Source of the DNA: an uncultured Verrucomicrobiota bacterium
GTDB lineage: Bacteria; Verrucomicrobiota; Verrucomicrobiia; Limisphaerales; UBA1319
Length of the DNA: 36,540 nt
Direction of reading: 5' to 3'
NCBI GenBank assembly: GCA_903845125.1
Contig: CAIMWS010000421.1
Coordinates: 1 to 36,540 of the forward strand
Shown: positions 25,792 through 34,000 of the stretch, piece after piece
How positions within the stretch are numbered: position 1 is the stretch's first letter
How the letters are laid out: every line of letters begins with the position of its first letter
The notes under the pieces: model-generated
Databases searched by the model: none
What the model was told of the DNA's origin: nothing
What the model saw: the letters and a program-made list of their open reading frames with translations, nothing else
Translations under genes and position numbers: made by a program

Positions 25792-27357
25792 ATGAATACG
25801 ACGGTTCGCTTGCAGTTGTCGGTGATGATGTTTCTGGAGTACTTTATCTGGAGCTCCTGGTATGTCACCATGGGGCCCTACCTGGGGGGAGTGCTGCATT
25901 TCACCCCCACCCAGATCGGCATGGCTTATAATGCCACGGCCCTGGCGGCCATGATTTCGCCGTTTTTCGTCGGGATGGTGGCGGACCGGTTTTTCGCCAC
26001 GGAAAAAATCCTCGGGGTGCTGCATTTGCTGGGCGGGCTGCTGCTGTATGCGGCCTCGCAGGTGAAGACCTTCGAGATGTTTTATCCGCTGCTCATCGCC
26101 CATACGCTGTGCTACATGCCCACGCTGGCCCTTACCAATTCCCTTTCGTTCCACCAGATGAAGGATCCGGGCAAGGAATTCCCGAGCATCCGGGTGATGG
26201 GGACGATCAGCTGGATCGTCGCCGGGCTGACGATCAGCTTCCTGCTGGGTGAAACCGCCAACACCACTCCCAAGCCGTTCCTGATCGGCGCGGGCATGTC
26301 GCTCGCCATGGGCCTCTATTGCTTCCTGCTGCCGCACACGCCGCCCAAAGCCAAAGGCCAGGCCGTCAGCGCCAAGGACATCCTGGGCCTGGACGCCCTG
26401 CAGTTGCTCAAAGAGCCTTCCTTTGCCATCTTCATCCTGGCGGCCTTCCTCATTTGTGTGCCGCTGACGTTCTATTTCAGCTTCGTGCCGGTTTACCTCG
26501 CCGAGCAGTCCATCTCCTATATCCCCGCCAAAATGTCGATCGGACAAGGCTCGGAAATCTTCTTCATGCTGGTCATGCCCTGGTTCTTTGCCCGGCTGGG
26601 GGTCAAATGGATGCTGCTGTTCGGCATGTTCGCCTGGTCCGCCCGGTATTTCCTGTTCCTGCTGGGCGATAATCCGGCCATACCGTTCAGCGCGATCCTC
26701 ATCTATGCCGGCATTTTCCTGCATGGCATCTGCTACGATTTCTTCTTCGTGACCTCCTATATTTACGTGGACAAGAAGGCGCCTGCCACCATCCGGGCCA
26801 AAGCCCAGGGGTTCATCGCCTTTGTCACCTTGGGCGCGGGCATGTTCGTGGGCGCCTCGCTCTCCGGCTGGGTGGTGCAGAACTACACCTTCCCCAACAC
26901 CGGCGCGGACCATTATCAGCAGCTGAGCGCCGAGGCCTGGAGCGCCGGCAATTACGCCAAATGGGATGCCGAAGGCAAACCGGTCCTGGGGCAGGTGGTT
27001 TACCTGGTGCCCACCAACAACGCTCCCGCGAAGATCTGGATCTCCCGGGCGGACGACAAGCTGACGGCGGCGACGCAAAAGCCGGCCGATCCCAAGGCGG
27101 TGGAAGTGAGCCTCCCGGCCGCCAGCGGCCCCGCGGCCAAGCCGGCCGCGGTGGTGGAAACCTACGTGACGGAGGGAACCCAGTATAAGCCCGGCGGCAA
27201 AATGGGGGTGCAAGCGCTCGACACCTTGTCCAAGCCGATGAGCCAGTGGACCAAAATCTGGCTGATCCCGGCCCTGGGCGCCCTGGTGATCATGGCCTTG
27301 TTTGCCGTGTTCTTCCGCTACCAGGAAGAGGCCAAGCCCGAGGCGAAGCAAGGCTGA
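25792..27357 (+). CDS. MFS transporter, nucleoside:H+ symporter (NupG)-like
   Basis: The 521-residue protein begins MNTTVRLQLSVMMFLEYFIWSSWYVTMGPYL, wording typical of the nucleoside-proton symporter branch of the MFS. Ten or eleven transmembrane helices are evident before residue 365 (FYPLLIAHTLCYMPTLAL, FAIFILAAFLICVPLTFYF, AILIYAGIFLHGICYDFFF). A last helix follows near 487-508 (WLIPALGALVIMALFAVFF), then a charged tail. Between them lies an unusual soluble segment of about 120 residues (365-485), rich in Ala, Lys and Pro; typical NupG-type permeases are near 420 residues, so this explains the extra length. The expected role is uptake of nucleosides or related ribosides across the inner membrane. 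It starts 236 bases from the divergent TPR gene and is followed by a strong hairpin at 27391. Confidence 0.9.
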   Translation: MNTTVRLQLSVMMFLEYFIWSSWYVTMGPYLGGVLHFTPTQIGMAYNATALAAMISPFFVGMVADRFFATEKILGVLHLLGGLLLYAASQVKTFEMFYPLLIAHTLCYMPTLALTNSLSFHQMKDPGKEFPSIRVMGTISWIVAGLTISFLLGETANTTPKPFLIGAGMSLAMGLYCFLLPHTPPKAKGQAVSAKDILGLDALQLLKEPSFAIFILAAFLICVPLTFYFSFVPVYLAEQSISYIPAKMSIGQGSEIFFMLVMPWFFARLGVKWMLLFGMFAWSARYFLFLLGDNPAIPFSAILIYAGIFLHGICYDFFFVTSYIYVDKKAPATIRAKAQGFIAFVTLGAGMFVGASLSGWVVQNYTFPNTGADHYQQLSAEAWSAGNYAKWDAEGKPVLGQVVYLVPTNNAPAKIWISRADDKLTAATQKPADPKAVEVSLPAASGPAAKPAAVVETYVTEGTQYKPGGKMGVQALDTLSKPMSQWTKIWLIPALGALVIMALFAVFFRYQEEAKPEAKQG

Positions 27358-27390
27358 TCCGGCCAATCCGCCGGACCCTTCGGTTCAAGG

Positions 27391-27440
27391 GCCTGTGATA
27401 AAACCGGCAGCGGTTTTTCACAGGCTTTTAGTTTTGATTT
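27391..27440 (+). terminator. Strong hairpin with T-rich tail abutting the next start codon
   Basis: GCCTGTGA-(T)-AAAACCG, loop GCAG, CGGTTTT-TCACAGGC makes a 15-bp stem with a single bulged T (27391-27425). It is followed by TTTTAGTTTTGATTT, which runs straight into the ATG at 27441. It is well placed as the intrinsic terminator of the transporter gene (stop 27357). Because the next start codon follows 15 bases later, it may also act as an attenuator for that gene. Confidence 0.75.
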
Positions 27441-30053
27441 ATGAAACAAGTTGATCGCGCAAAAACGGCCCCGCTGCGGCGAGGATTGGGCTGGCTGCTG
27501 GGAATCACCACCTGGCTCCAGGCCAGCCAGCTGCCGGCCGCCCAAAACGTCGGGCCCCTGCCCGCGGGCGGCCACCTGACACCCACCCACCAATTGCTGC
27601 ATCCCGCCGGGAAATCGGTTCAGTTCGGCGGCCGGCCGGTGGACCTGGCGCTTTCGCCAGACGGACGCTGGCTGTATGTGAAGGACAATCGCGGGCTGCT
27701 CGCCCTGGAGGTGGCCACGTGGAAGGTGCGCCAGGAACTGAAGCTGGCTGAAGGCCCCTCGACGCATGGCCTGGCGCTCACCCGCGACGGCACGCGGCTT
27801 TATGCCTCCACCTCCCAAAGCGTGCTCTGGGAGGTCCGGATATCGGCGGCCGGGGTGATGAGCCTGGGGCGCAAGATCGGGCTGCCCGGCCCCGGCGGCA
27901 AAGGCTATTCCCACCCCTCCGGGATCGCCCTTGCCAGCGACGAATCGTGGGCCCTGGTGTGCCTTTCCCGGAATAACAGCCTGGCGGTGGTGGACCTGGC
28001 GGCGGGAAAAATGCTGCGGGAAATACCGGTGGGGGTGGCGCCCTACGAGGTGGCGCTGGCCCGCTCCGACAAGGTGGCCTATGTCTCGAATTGGGGCGGA
28101 CGCCATCCCCGGAAGGGTGAACGAACCGCCTTGTCTTCCGGAACCAGCACCTTGGTGGACGAGCGCGGCGTGGCCGCCAGCGGCACCGTCTCGGTGGTGG
28201 ACCTTGAGCAAAACCGGGAAACCGCACAAATCACCACCGGCTTGCATCCCTGCGCCCTGGAATTCAGCGCCGACCAGCAAACGTTGTTCGTGGCCAACGC
28301 CAATTCCGATTCGATCAGCGTCATCGGCCTGGCCACGCAGCAGGTTTTGGAGACGCTCATCGTCCGGCCCGATCCCGCGCTGCCGTTCGGCAGCGCCCCC
28401 AACGCGCTGGCGCTGAGCCAGGATGGGACCCGGCTGTTCGTGGCCCTGGGGGGGAACAACGCGGTGGCCGTCGTGGAGGTGCAAGGCCCGGCTCCCGCCC
28501 GGGTCCAGGGCTTCATCCCCGCGGCCTGGTATCCCGGGGCGGTGCTCAACCGTGGCAGCCAGCTGTTCATCGCCAACATCAAGGGCTTCGGCTCCCGGAA
28601 CCCCACCCCGGGCAAGGAGGGCTGGAACAGCCATAAACACCTGGGGACCGTCAGCAAGGTGGATCTCCCCTCCGCGAAACGCCTGGCGGCCTGGACGCAG
28701 CAAGTCCAGCGCGAGGCCCGGGTGCCGGAAATCCTGCGCGCCTGGGATAAATCCGCGTCGCCCGGCCAGGCAGTCCCCGTTCCCGTGCGGCTCGGGGATC
28801 CCTCGGTGTTTGAGCATGTGGTCTATATCATCAAGGAAAACCGGACCTACGACCAGGTCTTCGGTGATTTGCCGCAGGGCAATGGCGCCCGCTCGCTGTG
28901 TGTCTTTGGCCGGTCGGTGACGCCCAACCAGCACGCCCTGGCGGAACGCTATGGACTCCTCGATAATTATTACTGCAACGGGGTGCTCTCCGCGGATGGG
29001 CACTCCTGGGCCATGGAGGGGTATGCCACCGATTACCTGGAAAAATCGTTCGGCGGCTTCACCCGCAGCTACCCGTTTGCGGGCGACGACCCCATCAGCT
29101 TCGCCGCCACCGGCTTCATCTGGGATAATGCGCTCGCGCACGGGCTCTCCTTCCGGAACTACGGCGAGATGGCCAAGACCGCCGTGGTTCCCGCCAAAGC
29201 CCTGTTCGCCGACATTTATGGCGATTACCGGGCCCAATCGGGAAAAATCAAGTTCATCCACGACATCCAGATCGACCACCTGCGCCGCTATAGCTGCTCC
29301 AATTCGCCCGGCTGGAATCTGCGCATTCCCGACCAGATCCGGGCGGATGTCTTCCTGGCGGAATTCAAGGAATTTGAGAAAAAGGGGACGTTCCCCAACC
29401 TGGTGATCCTCTTCCTGCCCAGCGACCACACCTCGGGCACCAGCCCGGGTTCTCCCACTCCGAACGCCCAGGTGGCCGACAACGACCTGGCGGTGGGCCG
29501 TGTTGTGGAGGCCATTTCCCGGAGCCGTTTCTGGCCCAAAACTTGTATCTTCGCCGTCGAGGACGATCCCCAGGCGGGCTGGGACCATGTCGATGGCCAC
29601 CGCTCCACCTGCCTGGTGGTGAGCCCTTATTCCCGGCGCGGCGCCGTCATCAGCCACTTTTACAACCAGACCTCCGTCCTGCACACGATGGAGCAGATCC
29701 TGGGCCTCCCGCCCATGAACCAAATGGACGCCCTGGCCCCGCTGATGAGCGATTGTTTCACCTCCCAGCCCGATTTTTCAGCCTTTACCTGCCTGCCCAA
29801 CCAGATCCCGGTGGATGAAATGAACAAACCCACGGCGGCCTTGACGGGCCAGGAACTCCATTGGGCCCAAAAGAGCCTGGAACAACCGCTGGAAGACGTT
29901 GACCAGGCGGACGAGGACACCTTCAACCGCATCCTCTGGCACGCCGCCAAAGGCGTGAACGAACCCTATCCCGACCTCTGGGCCGGCGCGCATGGCAAAG
30001 GCCTCCCCGGCCTGAAGCTGCGCCTGGCGCCCGACGATGACGATGATGATTAG
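27441..30053 (+). CDS. YncE-type beta-propeller fused to alkaline-phosphatase/phosphoesterase domain
   Basis: The 870-residue exported protein starts with a signal peptide (RRGLGWLLGITTWLQASQL). Residues about 55-400 form a YVTN/YncE propeller: DLALSPDGRWLYVKD, GLALTRDGTRLYAST, ALEFSADQQTLFVANANS, ALALSQDGTRLFVALGGN. From about 455 a phosphoesterase domain of the phospholipase C/acid phosphatase type follows: VVYIIKENRTYDQVFGD, DGHSWAMEGYATDYLEK, NLVILFLPSDHTSGTSPG, FAVEDDPQAGWDHVDGHRS. The acidic and His residues in the last two motifs are candidate metal ligands. Database naming of such fusions is YncE/alkaline phosphatase family protein; the substrate is unknown. The chain ends in six aspartates (DDDDDD). 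No Shine-Dalgarno is seen, and the ATG directly follows the T-rich tail of a hairpin. The stop faces the convergent NarL-type gene across 186 bases. Confidence 0.93.
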   Translation: MKQVDRAKTAPLRRGLGWLLGITTWLQASQLPAAQNVGPLPAGGHLTPTHQLLHPAGKSVQFGGRPVDLALSPDGRWLYVKDNRGLLALEVATWKVRQELKLAEGPSTHGLALTRDGTRLYASTSQSVLWEVRISAAGVMSLGRKIGLPGPGGKGYSHPSGIALASDESWALVCLSRNNSLAVVDLAAGKMLREIPVGVAPYEVALARSDKVAYVSNWGGRHPRKGERTALSSGTSTLVDERGVAASGTVSVVDLEQNRETAQITTGLHPCALEFSADQQTLFVANANSDSISVIGLATQQVLETLIVRPDPALPFGSAPNALALSQDGTRLFVALGGNNAVAVVEVQGPAPARVQGFIPAAWYPGAVLNRGSQLFIANIKGFGSRNPTPGKEGWNSHKHLGTVSKVDLPSAKRLAAWTQQVQREARVPEILRAWDKSASPGQAVPVPVRLGDPSVFEHVVYIIKENRTYDQVFGDLPQGNGARSLCVFGRSVTPNQHALAERYGLLDNYYCNGVLSADGHSWAMEGYATDYLEKSFGGFTRSYPFAGDDPISFAATGFIWDNALAHGLSFRNYGEMAKTAVVPAKALFADIYGDYRAQSGKIKFIHDIQIDHLRRYSCSNSPGWNLRIPDQIRADVFLAEFKEFEKKGTFPNLVILFLPSDHTSGTSPGSPTPNAQVADNDLAVGRVVEAISRSRFWPKTCIFAVEDDPQAGWDHVDGHRSTCLVVSPYSRRGAVISHFYNQTSVLHTMEQILGLPPMNQMDALAPLMSDCFTSQPDFSAFTCLPNQIPVDEMNKPTAALTGQELHWAQKSLEQPLEDVDQADEDTFNRILWHAAKGVNEPYPDLWAGAHGKGLPGLKLRLAPDDDDDD

Positions 30054-30066
30054 TGAGGATCAGGAA

Positions 30067-30170
30067 CCCGGATCCCTCCGGGCGGCCCTCAGAAAACGGA
30101 ATAACCTGGCTGGCGGGGGATTCCTTTTCCCAGCCCGATAAATAGCGGCGCCGGGGGGAGGCTCCCCGGC
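30067..30170. other. Two hairpins between convergent genes
   Basis: CCCGGA-TCCC-TCCGGG (30067-30082) lies 13 bases past the YncE-fusion stop, and GCCGGGG-N7-CCCCGGC (30150-30170) lies between the two convergent genes. Neither has a T-run on either strand, so they may be transcript-end stabilisers or Rho-associated ends rather than intrinsic terminators. Confidence 0.4.
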
Positions 30171-30239
30171 CGGGCGTTGTACCCCAGGGCAGCCCTGCCC
30201 GGTTAATCCCAAGGTGAAAAAACAAACCTCCGGGAACCA

Positions 30240-30896
30240 TCAAGCCGGATGCCGCCCCTTGGCCCAGAGCGAGGCCCGGTGCACCAGTTCGGTGGCATTT
30301 TCGATGGCCAGCTTTTCCTTGATGAAATTCCGGTAGGTCTGAATCGTTTTGGCGCTGACCTTCAGGCTGCCGGCGATTTGCTGCGTTGACAGGCCTTCGC
30401 CGATTAAACGATAGACCTCCAACTCGCGGTCGGTGAGACGTTCTTCCGGCGGGGCGCCCACATCCTTGGGGCGGTTCACGGCCTGCTGCCACATGCGATC
30501 GCGCACCGCCTCGCTGACAAAGGTTTTGCCTTCCATGACCTGGCGGATGCACTGGATGATCAGCTGGTGGCCCACGCTTTTCATGATATAGCCCATGGCG
30601 CCAGCCCGCAGGCAGCGCTCGGCGTACAGGGCTTCCTCATGCATGGAGAGCACCACCACCCGGATGGATGGGTATGCCAGATGGATGTTCTTGAGCAGGT
30701 CCAGCCCACTCTGATGGCCCAGCGAAATATCCAGTACCACGACCTCCGGGGGCCGCCGCTGGATGGCCGTCATGGCCTCCTCGGCGCTGCCCGCAGATTC
30801 GATACGCCCCAGGCCGTGCTGATTCAGCAGGACGGCCAGGCCTTCCCGTACGATGACGTGATCATCGATGAGCAGGATATTGATTTCATTCGGCAT
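30240..30896 (-). CDS. NarL/FixJ-type response regulator (REC-LuxR HTH)
   Basis: The 218-residue protein has a receiver with acidic Asp11-Asp12 (LLIDDHVIVREGL), phospho-acceptor Asp56 in VVVLDISLG, Ser/Thr at VVLSMHEE and Lys106 in YIMKS. A GerE/LuxR-type HTH follows at about 153-200 (LTDRELEVYRLIGEGLSTQQ, then IAGSLKVSAKTIQTYRNFIK). It should be a DNA-binding transcription factor activated by phosphorylation; the HisKA kinases in this window are the wrong class for typical NarL partners (HisKA_3), so its kinase is probably elsewhere. The gene is single, with its own promoter at 30933-30960 and a perfect inverted repeat between promoter and start codon, which suggests autoregulation. No Shine-Dalgarno is seen. 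Confidence 0.96.
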   Translation of the reverse strand: MPNEINILLIDDHVIVREGLAVLLNQHGLGRIESAGSAEEAMTAIQRRPPEVVVLDISLGHQSGLDLLKNIHLAYPSIRVVVLSMHEEALYAERCLRAGAMGYIMKSVGHQLIIQCIRQVMEGKTFVSEAVRDRMWQQAVNRPKDVGAPPEERLTDRELEVYRLIGEGLSTQQIAGSLKVSAKTIQTYRNFIKEKLAIENATELVHRASLWAKGRHPA

Positions 30897-30903
30897 GCGA
30901 TGG

Positions 30904-30921
30904 GTTCAACCCCAGTTGAAC
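30904..30921 (-). promoter_or_regulatory. Perfect 7-4-7 inverted repeat, candidate operator or leader hairpin
   Basis: GTTCAAC (30904-30910), spacer CCCA, GTTGAAC (30915-30921) is a perfect dyad. It sits just downstream of the -10 at 30933 and 8 bases before the start codon at 30896. As DNA it suits a dimeric HTH regulator; as RNA it makes a 7-bp stem next to the initiation site. Confidence 0.6.
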
Positions 30922-30932
30922 GTTGCACAATC

Positions 30933-30960
30933 ATTTTAAGGCAAAAGCCGGTTAAATCAA
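30933..30960 (-). promoter_or_regulatory. Sigma-70-type promoter of the NarL-type regulator gene
   Basis: On the minus strand, TTGATT (30960-30955), a 16-base spacer and TAAAAT (30938-30933) form a promoter with a near-consensus -10. The start would fall near 30926, inside or beside the 7-4-7 dyad, with a leader of about 30 bases. Confidence 0.55.
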
Positions 30961-30988
30961 GTAAGACCCGTATTTGGCGGGGGCGCGG

Positions 30989-31019
30989 AAAAAAAAAGAC
31001 CGGGGAAAATCCCCGGTCT
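30989..31019 (-). terminator. Intrinsic terminator of the LamG/PA14 protein gene
   Basis: On the minus strand, a 9-bp stem AGACCGGGG/CCCCGGTCT (31019-31011 with 31005-30997), loop ATTTT, is followed by a run of eight or nine T (30997-30989). It lies 27 bases past the stop codon at 31047. It is the clearest terminator in the window. Confidence 0.93.
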
Positions 31020-31046
31020 CGTGTAAAACAGATCTCGTCCGCCCGA

Positions 31047-34000
31047 TTATTCGGCGAGGCGGTAGAATTTCATCCCGCTGGCGGTGGGTGTAACCTTGTA
31101 ACCGCTGCCGGGATTGCCGGCGACATCGGACCAGTTGGCCAGGTCCGCGGATTCCTGGAGTTTGCCGGTGCCAGTCCAGGTCAGGGTGATCTGGCCCGCG
31201 GCCAAAACCGGCAGGTCGAACTTCGCCGCCGGCACCGGTGCGAAGGCGGAGAGGAACTGCCCTGCGATCGGTTTGAGGTCCGCCGCCGCGGTGGTATCCC
31301 CGGCCATCCGCCAGGCTGCTTCGCAGAAGTCCCCGCCGCCGCCTTCCTTGTAGAAGGCCTCGATGAAGTAGCTCTTGCCCGCCACCAGGGACTGGGTCGC
31401 GGAGGTTTGGGTGACGCCATCGGCCGGTTCCTTGAACGGATTGCAGCAACCGCGCTCCTCGGCGATCATGGCGGAGTTGGCCGGTTGGTCATCCGTGCTC
31501 AGCCAGAGCTGGGAAGCGTCATCGCTGCGCAGGAAGAAGGTGTAATCCCCGGAGGTGGTCGGCTTGATCCAGCCATAAATGTGGACGCCGTAGTTGTCGC
31601 CCAGGGCGCCGAAGGCCGGATTGTTTTTGAGATCCCCGCCGGTGGTGATCGCCATGGTGCTGAAGCTGGCGAGGATGGCGTTGGTATAAACGCCGTCCGG
31701 ATACTGGGCATCGCTGACCAGGGTCTCCACCGCGGTGCCGCCGATCTTCGCATAGAAGTCGAAGGCCAGGGCGCCGGGGGTGAGCACATAACTCTTGAAG
31801 CTGGTGCTGCTGGCGCCGATGAGGTTTTGGCTCATCCGCGCATCCTTGACGCCGCTGACCGTCAGGGTGTAGCTCTTGCCGGGCTGGAAGCCGCTGGTCA
31901 CCACATCCACCACCGACGGATCGGCGGTGAGGGCCACGCTGGAGACCGTCACGCCATCGCTGATTTTATAATTGCCGGGGAGGCCGGTGGTGTCGGTGGT
32001 CATGGGCTTGTTGAAAACCACCCGCACCCGGTTGGCGGTGGACTGGGCGCTCACGTAGGCAACCTTGGGGGCCGTGGTGTCCGCGGCGACCGCCACGGTG
32101 GCGTCCGCGGTGGTTGAATTGCCGAGCGGGTTGGTGGCCACCAGGTGGTAGCGGCCCGCGTCAGCCGGCGTCGCCTGGGCGATCACCAGGGTGGTTCCCG
32201 TGACCCCCTGCGGGTAGTGCGCGGTGCCATCGGCGTTGTTCACCGGCTCCAGCAGCGCGCCATCCTTGTACCACTGATAGGTGTTGGGATAGCCGGCCAC
32301 GGTGGCCGTGAGGGTGACCGTCCCGGTTTCGACCGCGTCCGATACATTGACGGGCTGCTGGGTGACCTGCGATTTCACGAAGCTGAAGCCGTAATGTTTC
32401 TGCACCTGGCTGGCGGAGAGCGCATAGCCGTACACCGCCACTTCGTCCATGGGGCCCTTCTCAAAGAAGTTCAGGTCATTGCGGCCACCGATGATCAACG
32501 GCGCGCTGTAGTTGGCCGTATAAGGGAATCCGGAGGTGGTTTCGAAGTCCAGCTTCCCGTTCACGAACACCTGGAGATTGGTGCCGTTGTAGGCAAACAC
32601 CACGTGATACATGGCCCCGGATGCGCCCGCCGTCGCGCCGGAAACGCGGGTGGCGCCGGCCACGCCGGTGGCATCACCCATGTGCAACTCGTAGCCGGAG
32701 CCGTCGTTGTTCAGGTAAACGCACCACCCATACCGGGCGGAGCCGAGGCGGCCCTGGGAGGACACGGGGCAAAACGTGTCGGCGTTGGGATCAAACCGCG
32801 TCAGCTTGGACCAGAATTCGAGGCTGAAGGGGCCGTTGGGATTGAGCGCCGGGGTGTAGGGAACCTCGACGTAGCCGCCGGTGAAATCCACGGCGGCATT
32901 GGTGATCTGGGTGATCACGCTCGCGGCACCCAGGACCAGGGAGTTTTTATAAGCCCCGTCATTGGCGCCGGCGGAGTCGGCGGCGACCGTGGCGCCGGTT
33001 GCTTCATCCAGCCGCCAGTAGGAAATCGGATTGTCCTTCATCACGGTCTGCGCGTAATCATCCGGCGCGGAGACGAACTTCAGGACGATGGGCTGGCTGT
33101 TGGTTTCGCCCGCCGCATTGCTGACTTTCACGGCGTAGGTCGCCGAGAAGTTGGTCGTGGTATTGGCGAGCTTCAGGGACGCGCCCGTGGCCCCGGCGAT
33201 GTCCACCCCGTTGCTGCTCCATTGGTAATTGAAGGGCAGGCTGCCATCCACCGTGACGGCCAGCGTGGGCGATCCGCCCGCGAACCAGGTCCGGGAGCTG
33301 GATTGGCTCACGAAGCTCGGCCGCGCGATATTGACGCCATAAACGTATTTCGAATAGTGGGTCTGGATGGTGTTGAGCGACAGGGCGCTGCTGTAGATGG
33401 CCAATTCATCGATGGTGCCCGCCCAGATGCCCGGCGCGCTGGAGCCCATCGAGCCGATCCAGGCCGCCTGGCCGGGGCTGGTGCCCAAGTCGGGCTGGGT
33501 CTTGGTGCCGAGGGACTGGCCGTCCAGATAGGCGGTCACGTTGGTCTTGCTCTCGAACACAAAAGCCACATAGGCGAGGCGCCCGATCAGGTTGGTCGGC
33601 ACCGCCCACGTCAAGGTGGCCAGGTCATTGCTGCATATCAGGCTCGCGCCGTCTTTGCTGGCCTGGAGCACGTAGCGGACCAGGGCACCGCCATCGGCGG
33701 CCACCGCGAATATCGTGGCTGGCTGCAAGGTGGCGTGGCTCATGTAAACGAGCGCTTCCACCGTCCCGTTGCCGCTGTTGAAATCAAACGCGGCCGTGGC
33801 GGGGATGGCTGCGTCCCCATCCTCGTTGAGCGACAAGGCCCGCTGGCCATAGGCTGTGGTGGTGCGGCCGTCAAAGGTGGCATTGCCCTCCAGGCTGGCG
33901 TTGGGTCCGCCGCTCACCAGGTTGGTCAGGACCGTGCCGGAGCATTGATCCACCGGGAAATAGGCCACCAGGCTGGATTCCTTGGTGATGGCGGCGCGAT

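Noticed and set aside
30067-30170. Intrinsic terminators for the convergent genes
   Set aside because: The stems are good but neither is followed by a T-run on either strand; listed only as hairpins.
31047-31220. PEP-CTERM sorting signal at the end of the LamG protein
   Set aside because: There is no PEP motif, no terminal hydrophobic helix and no Arg cluster; the protein ends in FYRLAE.
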